A DNA stretch of 64,000 bases from contig CAISBR010000146.1 in the NCBI GenBank assembly GCA_903883645.1, positions 1-64,000 of the forward strand. Direction: 5' to 3'. The notes below the pieces were generated by a model that was not told where the DNA came from, did not search any database, and worked only from the letters and a program-made list of their open reading frames with translations. Below are positions 26,877-35,517 of the stretch, one piece after another (position 1 is the stretch's first letter; every line of letters begins with the position of its first letter). A program made the translations under genes and the position numbers. The DNA comes from an uncultured Myxococcales bacterium. Its GTDB lineage: Bacteria > Myxococcota_A > UBA9042.

Positions 26877-27833
26877 ATGCCCGCCCTGTCGCAAACGATC
26901 CCTGTCGCCAGTCTGCGCGACTTTACCCACGGCACGCCCACCCAGCGCGCCGCCTTTGTGCAGACCGTGGGCGATGCGCTGGTCGACATCGGCTTTTTTG
27001 CCCTAGAAGATCATGGTATTGATCAAGCTGTGGTGGCCAGTGCCTACGACATGGCCCAGCAGTTTTTTGACCAACCCGAGGCGGTCAAGCTTGCCTACCA
27101 AGACCCCGCGGTGCACGGCCAGCGCGGCTACACCCATTTTGGCCGCGAGCACGCCAAAGACAGCCCTGCCGCCGACCTGAAGGAATTTTGGCATGTAGGT
27201 CGCGAAGACGCCGCCGATCCGCTCAATATGTTGCTGCCGTGGCACAACGTGTGGCCCAGCGAACTGCCCGACTTCAAGCCGCGGATGCTCAATCTTTTTC
27301 GCCAGATCGATGCCACCTCGGTGCATCTGCTGACCGCGTGTTCGATCTACCTGGGCGAGACACCCGAGTACCTGCCGTCGATTGCGGCGTATGGCGACAC
27401 GGTCCTGCGTATCATCCACTACCCGCCGGTACCGGCCGACCGCCATCCGCAGGCCGTGCGCGCGGCGGCCCACGAAGACATCAACCTGATTACGCTGCTG
27501 CTCGAAGCGACGGCGGGCGGGCTCGAATTGCTCCAGCGCGACGGCACTTGGCGGCCCATTCACGCGCTGCAGGGCCAGCTGGTGGTCGACGCGGGCGACA
27601 TGCTGCAGCAGCTAACCAACGGTTATTTCAAGGCAACGACCCACCGTGTCGTCAACCCCGACGATAGCCGCGAGCGGCGTTTCTCGATGCCGTTCTTCGT
27701 GCATCCGCGGCCCGAGGTCGACCTGTCGCCGCGCGCTTCGGCGGTGCAAAAGACCAGTGGTATCGCGAAGTTTCCGCAGGTGACCGCGGGCGCGTACCTG
27801 CGGCAGCGGCTGGCCGAGATTGGGCTGATGTAG
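26877..27833 (+). CDS. 2-oxoglutarate/Fe(II) oxygenase, isopenicillin-N-synthase-like
   Basis: A 318-residue soluble oxygenase. The N-terminal DIOX_N-type domain (PVASLRDF, GFFALEDHGI) is followed by the double-stranded beta-helix core. Iron ligands are His199 and Asp201 (HEDINLITLL) and His256 (TTHRVV); Arg268 and Ser270 (RRFSMPFF) are placed to hold 2-oxoglutarate. By family, it hydroxylates or desaturates a small molecule, with unknown substrate. The ATG at 26877 has CTGGAG 7 bases before. It is convergent with the lipoprotein hydrolase gene at 27837, separated by 3 bases. Confidence 0.87.
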   Translation: MPALSQTIPVASLRDFTHGTPTQRAAFVQTVGDALVDIGFFALEDHGIDQAVVASAYDMAQQFFDQPEAVKLAYQDPAVHGQRGYTHFGREHAKDSPAADLKEFWHVGREDAADPLNMLLPWHNVWPSELPDFKPRMLNLFRQIDATSVHLLTACSIYLGETPEYLPSIAAYGDTVLRIIHYPPVPADRHPQAVRAAAHEDINLITLLLEATAGGLELLQRDGTWRPIHALQGQLVVDAGDMLQQLTNGYFKATTHRVVNPDDSRERRFSMPFFVHPRPEVDLSPRASAVQKTSGIAKFPQVTAGAYLRQRLAEIGLM

Positions 27834-27848
27834 CCGCTATTTCAGCGG
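27834..27848. terminator. Possible bidirectional hairpin at a convergent gene junction
   Basis: CCGCT-ATTTC-AGCGG forms a 5-bp stem exactly at the junction of two convergent genes, overlapping the stop region of the minus-strand gene. No T-tract follows, so Rho-independent termination is doubtful. Confidence 0.25.
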
Positions 27849-30806
27849 AAAGGTCGGCCAAGGGCATTGCGACGTCGCCTGGCACTTGTCCCACGAAAAG
27901 TCTTTGCCACCGCTTTTCATGTAACGCCCAGCGATATTGAGCAGATACGACCCCAAGTCGAACGCCTGGGTCGGGTCGGGCGCCGAAAAACCGTGCTTAC
28001 CCTGCGCCGACAGCATGGGCATGATAAAGCCAGTCCACGCACCATCTTGGCCCTGCTGCATCAGCCGCAGCGGCGGGTCGAGGCGCGGCACATCCAGGCC
28101 GTCGTCGACCGGCATTACACCCGCTAAGTGCTCAACATCCATCAGCACGGGCTCACCCTTGCTGTTCTTGTACTTGCTGACCCGATAGGTGCCCTCGACG
28201 CTGCCCGTGTCGATCAGCTGCTGATTCGCCGGCTTGCCGTAGCGCACATCATCGTGATCATAGGGGATAAACCCGGCGGCGCGGCCCAGCGCGATCCCGT
28301 CGGCCACCATCACACCCGGATCGCCGGTCGAAGGCATCAAAATCACATTACTATGCACTGTTTCGCCCGTGCCATAGGTCAGCTGGCGCGTGCCGTTCCA
28401 ATACGGCGCCCAGTTCATCGGGTCCGCGGCGTCGAGTGCAATCTGCGCCAGGCCAAAAAACCTGCGCATGTCTGGAGTTGCACGGCGCAAGCCAAAACCG
28501 TCGAGCGGCGCCACGAACGGCGAGCCGGCCGGCCACTTCTTGGCATCCAGGGCGACGTCGTAGCCAAAACTCGAGATATTGACATAGGGCATTTCTGTAG
28601 GAATCACGCAACCTTCGGTGGTCTTACTGCCCGCCGGCCCGTGGTAGATTAGCAACTGCAACAAGTCGCCCGCATCGCACGCCACCGCCGCGCGAAAAGT
28701 TCCCGACGCCTGCACCGCGGCGCAACGGTACTCGCCCGTGGTCAAATTCTTCAGCACCACTGTGTCTTTGGGCTGCAGCGCCGGCAAATCATGAAGCTTT
28801 AGTGCCACATCCTCGGTCTGGCCACTGTTGGCCCGCAGCATCAGCGCGCCCTGGTCGGCGTAGAACAGCGGCCCCAGCGCCCGCAACACCATCGCGTCGG
28901 TAATGCCGTGCAAAGTCGAGCGGGTACCGATCTCGCTGAGCATACCGCCCGGCACAATCGCCACCGCCGTGTCGACCTGCGGCTCCAGGCCCGCAATCAC
29001 TGAACCCGTGATGCCACCTAGCGATCCGCCCAAGACGTGCAGGGGCGCCGCGCCGCCCACATCGACCGTGCCATCGCCGTCGAAGTCGCCCGCCAGCCCC
29101 GGCGTACCCTTGCCCGCCGGATCAAAGGCCCAGTGCGCGCTGCCGTCAAAGCCGCGCAGTGTCCGCACCACTTGCATGGCATCGACGGTAATTTGCCGAA
29201 CCATATCGCGGGTATGAAACACGTACGCCGTCCAAAAGTCGTCGCCAGGATCGACCTTGAAGTCGCCCGTCCAGTCGATAGCGCGCCCGCTGAGAACCGT
29301 TTTGGCCAAGCCCGCCAGGCCCGCCGCGTTAAAAAACGTATTAACTGCCTTTAGTTGCGCGTCATCCAGGCCAATGCCGTGGCCAGGGCCGTCGATGCCC
29401 ATAGTGGCGATGCCGTAACTCGCGAGCAGGCCGGCGAAGGGCAACGCATCGAATTTGCTGCCACCGTGGCCGTGGATGAAGATCGCCACGGGCGCCGGCC
29501 CCGTGCGGTTCTTGGGCACAAACATCCAAAACGACACATCTTCGCCCCGCGGCGGCGCGTCTAGGTCCCAAACCTGCTCGTACAGAGGCAGCAGCGCGCC
29601 ATTCTTGTCGGTGCGGGCATAGAATTGCGGCGACTTGATAGCCCCGGCGACCAGAAAGTCGATGTTTTGCATGGTGGCCTTGAACACGGCCTTTTCTTGC
29701 GCGGACGAGCCAGTCATGCCAAGCAGCTGTATCGCCAGGGGAATAAAGGTCGACGCCGGCACCACCTTGGTAGTGGTCACGCCGGGCTTGGCATCTAAGA
29801 TGTCGTCGAGGCGCGACAGCGCGGCCGGAAAGTCGTGGCCCAGCTTGGCCTGAGGCCCCGTGCCGTACAGCCCATCGCGCACCAGCTTGTAGTCGTGGCT
29901 CAGGCTCTGCGTGGTAAAACTCCACGTAAAACTCACATCTTGCAGCCCCAGGCCAAACTTGCCCAGGCAGCTCGGCAGCGGCTGCAGCGCGGCGGTCTGG
30001 GCGGCGTGATGGATGCCAGCAAAGGGCGAGCGCACCGGGTCACCCGCAGGCGAGGTCAGCCGCCGCGTCACCACCACGGCGTAGGTCGTGGCCTCGCGCA
30101 TCGGCATCACGGGCTTCATCGTCAGCGTATTGGTCTCGCGCTCGTAGAACTCGAGCCGCTCCGATGTAGGCTTGCCGTCTCGGGTATTGGGGTGATCGAG
30201 CACGCCGTCCATGTCGGTGTCTTCGCCCGGGTCGAGCACGCCGTTGCCGTTGACATCCTCTTCCGTCTCTTCGACGGTCATGGTCTGCAGGTTGGCGCGC
30301 GGGTCCGACTCAAAAACGACGGGATTCGCTAGCACCTGAGGGTAGTTACCTTGCCCCAGGTCGAGCGGCACCGCCTCGCAATACCCCGGCGAACCGGGCG
30401 TAATATTGAGCACCAGCACCGCGTCGTCCTGGTAGTTAAACTTGTCGTTGTAGTGGCGCTTGTAGATGACCTCGGGGTCGATAGGCTGCGAAAAGCTTAC
30501 GGTAATCGGCGCCAGCGTGCCCCAGCCGCTCAGCTTATCCATCTGCGCGCGCGTGGCTTTTTCCCACTTGGTGGGCGCGGCCAGGATGCTGACGTTCAGG
30601 CGCCGCAAGGTGGGCGAGGTAGCGTCAAAGCGCGTGGCAAAGTCGTTGGGCAGCGGTATCTCGGGAAAAGGCTTGTGAAAAACGTCGAAGTTGACGACCG
30701 GACCCTTGCCCGCCGCGGCCGGCGCGAGCACAACGGCCCCGTCGCTCAGGCAGCCGGTCAGGGCGGCGGCCAGCAGGCCCAAGGCGAGAAAAGCGATACG
30801 ATTCAT
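27837..30806 (-). CDS. Large alpha/beta-hydrolase lipoprotein with Asp-rich calcium-like loops
   Basis: A 989-residue lipoprotein (lipobox LTGC, Cys19; ATG at 30806 with GGGGA upstream). Residues about 95-300 hold an Ig-like/SbsA-type region (PITVSFSQPIDPEVIY, YAVVVTRRLTS) and a thrombospondin-3-like loop DVNGNGVLDPGEDTDMDGVLD at 184-204. An alpha/beta hydrolase domain follows: IFIHGHGGS (about 443-450) and nucleophile elbow GGSLGG with Ser595. A second acidic loop, DFDGDGTVD, is near 574-582. The layout matches bacterial virulence factor lipase-like lipoproteins of myxobacteria. A secreted or surface esterase/lipase is the likely role; substrate unknown. Confidence 0.78.
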   Translation of the reverse strand: MNRIAFLALGLLAAALTGCLSDGAVVLAPAAAGKGPVVNFDVFHKPFPEIPLPNDFATRFDATSPTLRRLNVSILAAPTKWEKATRAQMDKLSGWGTLAPITVSFSQPIDPEVIYKRHYNDKFNYQDDAVLVLNITPGSPGYCEAVPLDLGQGNYPQVLANPVVFESDPRANLQTMTVEETEEDVNGNGVLDPGEDTDMDGVLDHPNTRDGKPTSERLEFYERETNTLTMKPVMPMREATTYAVVVTRRLTSPAGDPVRSPFAGIHHAAQTAALQPLPSCLGKFGLGLQDVSFTWSFTTQSLSHDYKLVRDGLYGTGPQAKLGHDFPAALSRLDDILDAKPGVTTTKVVPASTFIPLAIQLLGMTGSSAQEKAVFKATMQNIDFLVAGAIKSPQFYARTDKNGALLPLYEQVWDLDAPPRGEDVSFWMFVPKNRTGPAPVAIFIHGHGGSKFDALPFAGLLASYGIATMGIDGPGHGIGLDDAQLKAVNTFFNAAGLAGLAKTVLSGRAIDWTGDFKVDPGDDFWTAYVFHTRDMVRQITVDAMQVVRTLRGFDGSAHWAFDPAGKGTPGLAGDFDGDGTVDVGGAAPLHVLGGSLGGITGSVIAGLEPQVDTAVAIVPGGMLSEIGTRSTLHGITDAMVLRALGPLFYADQGALMLRANSGQTEDVALKLHDLPALQPKDTVVLKNLTTGEYRCAAVQASGTFRAAVACDAGDLLQLLIYHGPAGSKTTEGCVIPTEMPYVNISSFGYDVALDAKKWPAGSPFVAPLDGFGLRRATPDMRRFFGLAQIALDAADPMNWAPYWNGTRQLTYGTGETVHSNVILMPSTGDPGVMVADGIALGRAAGFIPYDHDDVRYGKPANQQLIDTGSVEGTYRVSKYKNSKGEPVLMDVEHLAGVMPVDDGLDVPRLDPPLRLMQQGQDGAWTGFIMPMLSAQGKHGFSAPDPTQAFDLGSYLLNIAGRYMKSGGKDFSWDKCQATSQCPWPTFPLK

Positions 30807-30828
30807 AGTGTCCCCAGCGGGTGGCGAG

Positions 30829-30892
30829 CGGTCGAGGGTGCGAGCGGTCGAGGGTGCGTACATTCGAGGGTGCGAACATTCGAGGGTGCGAG
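30829..30892. repeat. 16-bp tandem repeat, four copies, between two minus-strand genes
   Basis: Four contiguous units with the core TCGAGGGTGCG, varying in the last bases, fill the gap between the stop of the outer-membrane protein gene and the start of the hydrolase gene. They sit just upstream of the hydrolase ribosome-binding region, so copy number could affect its leader length. Confidence 0.85.
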
Positions 30893-30896
30893 CGAC

Positions 30897-32486
30897 TTAG
30901 TGGACGGGCGGCACAAGGGCCAAGGTCAGGCGACCACCGTGGATAGGCGAGTCGAGGCCCGTGAGCGCACCGCCGGGCAGCAAAACTGCATACTCAGCGC
31001 GCACTTGCAGCAAAAGCGGCAGCGTCGTGGCAAGCGTAGTGGCCACGCCCAGGTCAATTTCCGTGCCCAGTTGCGAACTAGTGGGGGCTTTACCCAAGAA
31101 ATTGCGCGGTTGACCGCCGCCCGAGGTCGTCGTCGTAAACGCGTCGATGGGGATCGCCGGCGCAAAGGCAAACAGCGCACCGCCATAAACCTCAAGCAAG
31201 TCCGAGCACTTCCACCCCATCTTAGGAAAGACCGTGACCGCGCTCGTCACGCTGCCGCCCGTAGCCAAGTGGTCGAGGTCTTGGGCGGGCTGGCCCATGT
31301 ACTGCAGGTTTGAGGCCGTGCCGCGCGCGCGCCCGCTCTGGGTGGCCAGCACTTGCGAGAAAAGCAAAATCCCCTGCTGATAGTTGGGGTTGGCCTTAAA
31401 GGCCGAGAGCGAGCCGTTGTCGAGCTGGTCGTCGCCACTCAGCCAGCCGGCGTCGAGCTCAAAGCGAATCGGCCGCATGTCGTAGCGGGCGCGGCCGACA
31501 AAAGCGCCTTGCCGTACATCGTGCTGTGCAAAATCGGCCGTGGGCGCGAGGCTAGTGGTGCCCAAAATCGCCGCGCCCTCGCCTTGCAGCCGCAGCCCGT
31601 GGCCGTCGTGGCTGAAGTCGAAGTCGAATGTCGCGTCGATCACGTGGGCGTGCAAAAAGCGGCCTGTCGCGTAAGTCTGGTCGCGGTATACGTAATATAG
31701 CCCGGTCCACTGGTTGTGCGCGGCGTACCAGCGGGCGGCAAACAGGCCCTGATTGGCAGTATCGTTCGCGGCGCGGCTGCCGGTGGGGTCTTCGATGACG
31801 CGGTCGGCGGCGGCGGCCAGGATCAAGCCCCGCAGCGAACTCGCTTGCCGGCCAAAGGGTTGCACGATCAGCATCGCCCGCGCCACCCGGTCGACCAGGG
31901 TGGGCAGGCTGAACCAGTCGTTGCGCCGCGCGTCGAAGGCCTGGCCGCCGTCGTGGGCGATCAGGCCCATGCCCCAGTGGCTGGCCATGACGCCGGCGCG
32001 CACTTCGAGCAAGTTTTTCAGCGCGATCCCCGCCCACGCGTCGGTCACGAGGGCGTTGTCGAAGCGGCTGCCGGGCAGTTGGTCGCCCTGCAAGGTCGGT
32101 TTGCCGGCGAAGGTGCCGGTCGCGACGTCGCCGCCGAGGCGGCCTTTGACGCTCCAGGGGCCCCAGCGTTCGCCGGTGTCGAGGTCCGCACGGAGCGAAA
32201 GGCGGCTTGATTGTTGCGGATCCGAGCTGCTCCGGGCGCCGCTGGGGTCGACTGCGTAGCCGCTGACGGTGCTGGCGGTGGCGCGGGCGGCGGCAGAGAG
32301 TTGCACCACAGCAAACTCGGGTGCAGGCCCAGGGGCTGCCACGGCGACAGGCACGGCTGCAACGGCTGCAGGAGTCGCCGCAAGGGGCAAATCAGCAGGT
32401 GCGGGCGCGGGTTGTGCCCAGGCAGCGGCAGCGGTGAGCACGCCAGCGAGGGCGACGGCTAGGAACGAGCGCAGGTGTCGAGTCAA
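30897..32486 (-). CDS. Outer-membrane beta-barrel protein, unknown family
   Basis: A 529-residue exported protein, from a TTG start at 32486 preceded by GGAG with 6-base spacing; this gives a good signal peptide ending AAAAWAQ. An ATG at 32540 and a longer frame to 32654 are alternatives. After an Ala/Pro-rich linker the sequence alternates short amphipathic strands with acidic turns (RLSLRADLDTGERWGPWSVKGRLGGDV, VRYDMRPIRFELDAG-like) up to the C-terminus, which suggests a porin-like barrel. It is the gene upstream of the hydrolase lipoprotein, 90 bases apart, probably in one transcript. The 31-bp element at 32574-32604 lies 87 bases before the start. No specific family recognised. Confidence 0.6.
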   Translation of the reverse strand: MTRHLRSFLAVALAGVLTAAAAWAQPAPAPADLPLAATPAAVAAVPVAVAAPGPAPEFAVVQLSAAARATASTVSGYAVDPSGARSSSDPQQSSRLSLRADLDTGERWGPWSVKGRLGGDVATGTFAGKPTLQGDQLPGSRFDNALVTDAWAGIALKNLLEVRAGVMASHWGMGLIAHDGGQAFDARRNDWFSLPTLVDRVARAMLIVQPFGRQASSLRGLILAAAADRVIEDPTGSRAANDTANQGLFAARWYAAHNQWTGLYYVYRDQTYATGRFLHAHVIDATFDFDFSHDGHGLRLQGEGAAILGTTSLAPTADFAQHDVRQGAFVGRARYDMRPIRFELDAGWLSGDDQLDNGSLSAFKANPNYQQGILLFSQVLATQSGRARGTASNLQYMGQPAQDLDHLATGGSVTSAVTVFPKMGWKCSDLLEVYGGALFAFAPAIPIDAFTTTTSGGGQPRNFLGKAPTSSQLGTEIDLGVATTLATTLPLLLQVRAEYAVLLPGGALTGLDSPIHGGRLTLALVPPVH

Positions 32487-32573
32487 AGTTCGCTCCGGGT
32501 CGCGGCGTGCGAAAGTGGGGGCCGCGGCGAGGGCTACCATGCCGGGCGAGGCAGGCGGCGTCAAGCGGGCGCC

Positions 32574-32604
32574 GGGTGTCAGGTATTGCTCTTTTATCAT
32601 TTCG
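32574..32604 (-). promoter_or_regulatory. 31-bp element shared with 12379-12409, upstream of the barrel-protein gene
   Basis: Minus-strand copy of the element described at 12379-12409 (2 mismatches in 31; CGCCGG block at 32611-32616). Its downstream end lies 87 bases before the TTG start at 32486, in the same relative orientation as the other copy. The rest of the 32487-32911 gap holds no gene I can support. Confidence 0.6.
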
Positions 32605-32911
32605 CCAGTTCCGGCGTAATTGTAAGCAATTGGCCGCCCCGGCTCGGCAAGCAAGACCCGGCAAAAATCAAAACTGCTTGGCCTCGCCGTCCCGTCACGG
32701 CCGCCGGTCCAACGGAATTCATGCGCAATTCTAGAGTGCTTGCTCCCGGTGGCGCGGGGCTTGTGCTGGGCGGAGGTTGAGCGGCGGCCGGCTGTTCCTA
32801 CTCGTGAATTTACCAGTCGGGCGCAGAGACCCGCCCCCGCTCGACCAGCCGCCAGGCAGCGCCCAGCCCATATCCCGGCCAGGCCACCACCCGCGCAACG
32901 AATTAGTGTAG

Positions 32912-33034
32912 CTAGATAATCGACTTCGACCCATCTTTCGCAGCGTGCTTGTCTTTCTTCTTCTGCTGCTTCTCTTTGGTGCTCAGCTTGGGCTTGTTAC
33001 CTTGCTTATCGGTCTTAATTGGAGCTTTTGGCAT
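32912..33034 (-). CDS. Small lysine-rich protein, 40 residues
   Basis: A short open frame reading MPKAPIKTDKQGNKPKLSTK then a run of lysines and glutamines and ending GSKSII. The ATG at 33034 has GGAG with 6-base spacing, which is strong for this window, and the codons fit the neighbours. The product is very basic with no hydrophobic stretch. Similar tiny Lys-rich proteins of unknown function exist in many bacteria. It could bind nucleic acid; that is a guess from charge. It stands alone between the barrel-protein gene and tlyA. Confidence 0.68.
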   Translation of the reverse strand: MPKAPIKTDKQGNKPKLSTKEKQQKKKDKHAAKDGSKSII

Positions 33035-33204
33035 TTCGGTCTCCAGGCACACGGGCCCGCAGGCTCAGGCAAGATTGCGCCACGCCGCGAACCACGCAGT
33101 CACTATGCGCGTTTGCCACGGCGAAATACTAGTATTTTCTTAGAGTTTTTTGAGTCCAGCTATCGATGAATCAACATCACCCAGTCTCGACTGTTCTGGA
33201 AACG

Positions 33205-33948
33205 TCAGCGCCGCAGCAGCACAAAAACCTCGCGATTCCCAGCGGGTCCAGCCACTTGACTATCGGCCTGCCCCAGCAGCTCGGCTCCACAACGCAGCGC
33301 CTCGCCCACCACCCGCTGCACCAGCTCGCGCCGCAGCCCGTCGTCGCGCACCACGCCGCCCTCGCCCACCTCGCCGCGCTGGGCCTCAAATTGCGGCTTC
33401 ACCATCAGCAGCAGCCGCCCGCCCGGCTCGACCAGCCCAAGGATGCCCGCCACCAGCGGCTGCAGCGCAATAAAGCTCAGGTCCGCCGTCACAAGATCGA
33501 CCGGGAACTCCAAACTTTCGCGCCGCAGATCGCGCACATGCGTCCGCTCGCGCTGGGTAATCCGCGGGTCTTGGCGCAGCTTGTCGGCCAGCAGCCCATA
33601 GCCCACATCCACGGCCAGCACTCGCGCCGCGCCATGCTGCAGCAGGCAGTCGCAAAAGCCACCCGTCGAAGCGCCCAGGTCTAGGCAAGAGGCGCCATCT
33701 ACTTGAATATTCAGCACTTCTAGGGCACTTTGCAGCTTATCGCCACCGCGCGACACATAGCGACCGTGCTTTAGGCCCGTCAGCCTCAGCGGCACATCCT
33801 CGGCCAGGGGCTGCCCCGGCTTGTCGACGCGCCGCTCGCCCGCCACAACATGCCCAGCCAAAATAAGGGCTTGGGCGCGACGCAGGTCGTCGGCCAGGGC
33901 GCGCGCCACCAGCAGCTCGTCGGCGCGACGGCGAAGCTTAGCCATCAT
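33205..33948 (-). CDS. tlyA: TlyA-family rRNA 2'-O-methyltransferase
   Basis: A 247-residue protein with an N-terminal S4 RNA-binding domain (RRRADELLVARALADDLRRAQALILAGHVV) and an FtsJ-type methyltransferase (residues about 60-247: CLDLGASTGGFCDCLLQHGA, DLVTADLSFIAL, LLLMVKPQFE). TlyA methylates the 2'-O of cytidines in 16S and 23S rRNA using SAM. It starts 6 bases after the xseB stop, on the same strand, a pairing seen in many bacteria. The start is the first ATG of ATGATG. Confidence 0.9.
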   Translation of the reverse strand: MMAKLRRRADELLVARALADDLRRAQALILAGHVVAGERRVDKPGQPLAEDVPLRLTGLKHGRYVSRGGDKLQSALEVLNIQVDGASCLDLGASTGGFCDCLLQHGAARVLAVDVGYGLLADKLRQDPRITQRERTHVRDLRRESLEFPVDLVTADLSFIALQPLVAGILGLVEPGGRLLLMVKPQFEAQRGEVGEGGVVRDDGLRRELVQRVVGEALRCGAELLGQADSQVAGPAGNREVFVLLRR

Positions 33949-33954
33949 GCCTAG

Positions 33955-34200
33955 TTAGCTATTGCCAAACGGCTCGGTGCGCGGCGCCGCGGCGGTACCG
34001 GTCAGCAGCTCGACCTTGTGCTCGGCGGCATCCAAAATCGCCGCGGCTTTTTGCTGCAGCTCCATACCGCGCTCAAATGCGCCCAGGCTGTCTTCGAGCG
34101 ACAGCTGACCACCCTCAAGTTGTCCAACAATCTTCTCTAGTTCAGCAACCAGCGTCTCGAATTTGGGCTCGGCGGGTGGCGTCGTCTCGGCAGTGCTCAT
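33955..34200 (-). CDS. xseB: Exodeoxyribonuclease VII small subunit
   Basis: An 81-residue protein with the XseB core KFETLVAELEKIVGQLEGGQLSLEDSLGAFERGMEL-like helix-turn-helix hairpin and the closing CxxxL-type helix AAEHKVELL. It assembles with XseA to form ExoVII, which degrades single-stranded DNA. xseA is not in the window. TTGGAG precedes the ATG. It is the first gene of an operon with tlyA, and is divergent from rnd. Confidence 0.92.
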   Translation of the reverse strand: MSTAETTPPAEPKFETLVAELEKIVGQLEGGQLSLEDSLGAFERGMELQQKAAAILDAAEHKVELLTGTAAAPRTEPFGNS

Positions 34201-34317
34201 CGGGGCTCCAACAGGTCGTTTCCAGCGGGGTTACCGCGCGGGAGTATACATTGCCGCCGCCAACTCTGCTACGCTCGCGCGCTCCGCCGTGCGACTGCGC
34301 GACGACTGCGGCAAAAC

Positions 34318-35517
34318 ATGAACAAAGACCACGAAAATCTTCCGCTTATCGACACCGAAACGGCTCTAAGCGACATGATCGCCGAGCTCGCCACGGCCTC
34401 GGTGCTGGCCTTCGACACCGAGTTCCACAGCGAACGCACCTATACGCCGCGGCTGATGCTGCTGCAAGTGGCGATTCCTGGTAAGATTTGGCTGGTCGAC
34501 CCCCTGGCACTGAACTTGGCGCCGCTGGTGGTCGAGATGGCTCGGCCGGGTCGCACCGTGATCGGCCACGCGCTGCGTAACGACCTGCGGATTCTGTGGC
34601 AAGTCTACAACCTGGGCCTGGTGCAGGTGTTCGATACGCAGGTGGCGGCGGCGTTTTTGGGTCACGGCCTGCAAGTGGGGCTGGGGCATCTGCTGCAGCG
34701 CGTGTTGCACCTGCACCTGCCCAAGGGCGAGCAGATGGCCAACTGGGGGCAGCGGCCTTTGCCTGATAAATTGAAGATTTACGCGGCGGGCGACGTCGAG
34801 CACCTGTTCGCGGTACACGAGGCTCTGCAAGGCGAGCTGGCCGAGCTGGGGCGGCTGGAGTGGGTGCAGGCCGAGTGCGCCGGGCTATGCGCCACGGGTC
34901 AGTACACGCGCGACCCTGCCCTCGCTGGCGATCGGCTGGCGGGGGCCAAGCGGCTCGAGCCGCGCGAAGCCGGCGTGGTGTATGCGCTGGCGACCCTGCG
35001 CGAAAAGATGGCGCAAGACGAAGATGTGGTGCCCCATTTCTTGCTGCCCGACGATGTGCTGCTGTCGCTGGCCAAGCTGGCGCCCAAGCATCCGCGCGAA
35101 ATTCATGGTGATCGTCGCCTGCAGCAGCGGGTGGTGCAGCGCTTTGCCCAGGCCTGGGTCGATGCCGTGGCCGTGGGTCTGCAAAATCCGGTGCAGCGGG
35201 CTCCGGGCCGGGCGCCGCCGCCCCCCGAGCTCGACGCCGTAGCCACCCTAGGCATGCTGCTGGTGGGCGAGCTGGCACAAAAGCACCGCATTGCCGCGCC
35301 GTTACTAGCTAAGCGCGATGTGCTGCTCGATGCTTTGCGCGAAGCTCCGGATACCCTCGACGCTTTTTGCCTGCACGCGGGCATGGATGGCTGGCGCCGC
35401 CAGCTGGTGGCCGAGCCGCTGTGGCGCTTTGTGCGCGGCGACCAAGATGTGCGCTGCGTGACCGACGCCGAGACCGCATTTCGCCTGAAGTTTTCAGCTC
35501 TTGGAGAGTCCGCGTGA
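34318..35517 (+). CDS. rnd: Ribonuclease D
   Basis: A 399-residue 3'-5' exoribonuclease acting on tRNA and other RNA ends. The DEDDy catalytic set is complete: Asp33 and Glu35 (AFDTEFHSERT), Asp89 (HALRNDLRIL), Tyr155 and Asp159 (IYAAGDVEHL). An HRDC-like helical domain occupies about residues 205-290 (REAGVVYALATLREKMAQDEDVVPHFLLPDDVLLSLA) and a second may follow. The stop TGA overlaps the GTG start of the aminotransferase gene. Confidence 0.9.
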   Translation: MNKDHENLPLIDTETALSDMIAELATASVLAFDTEFHSERTYTPRLMLLQVAIPGKIWLVDPLALNLAPLVVEMARPGRTVIGHALRNDLRILWQVYNLGLVQVFDTQVAAAFLGHGLQVGLGHLLQRVLHLHLPKGEQMANWGQRPLPDKLKIYAAGDVEHLFAVHEALQGELAELGRLEWVQAECAGLCATGQYTRDPALAGDRLAGAKRLEPREAGVVYALATLREKMAQDEDVVPHFLLPDDVLLSLAKLAPKHPREIHGDRRLQQRVVQRFAQAWVDAVAVGLQNPVQRAPGRAPPPPELDAVATLGMLLVGELAQKHRIAAPLLAKRDVLLDALREAPDTLDAFCLHAGMDGWRRQLVAEPLWRFVRGDQDVRCVTDAETAFRLKFSALGESA

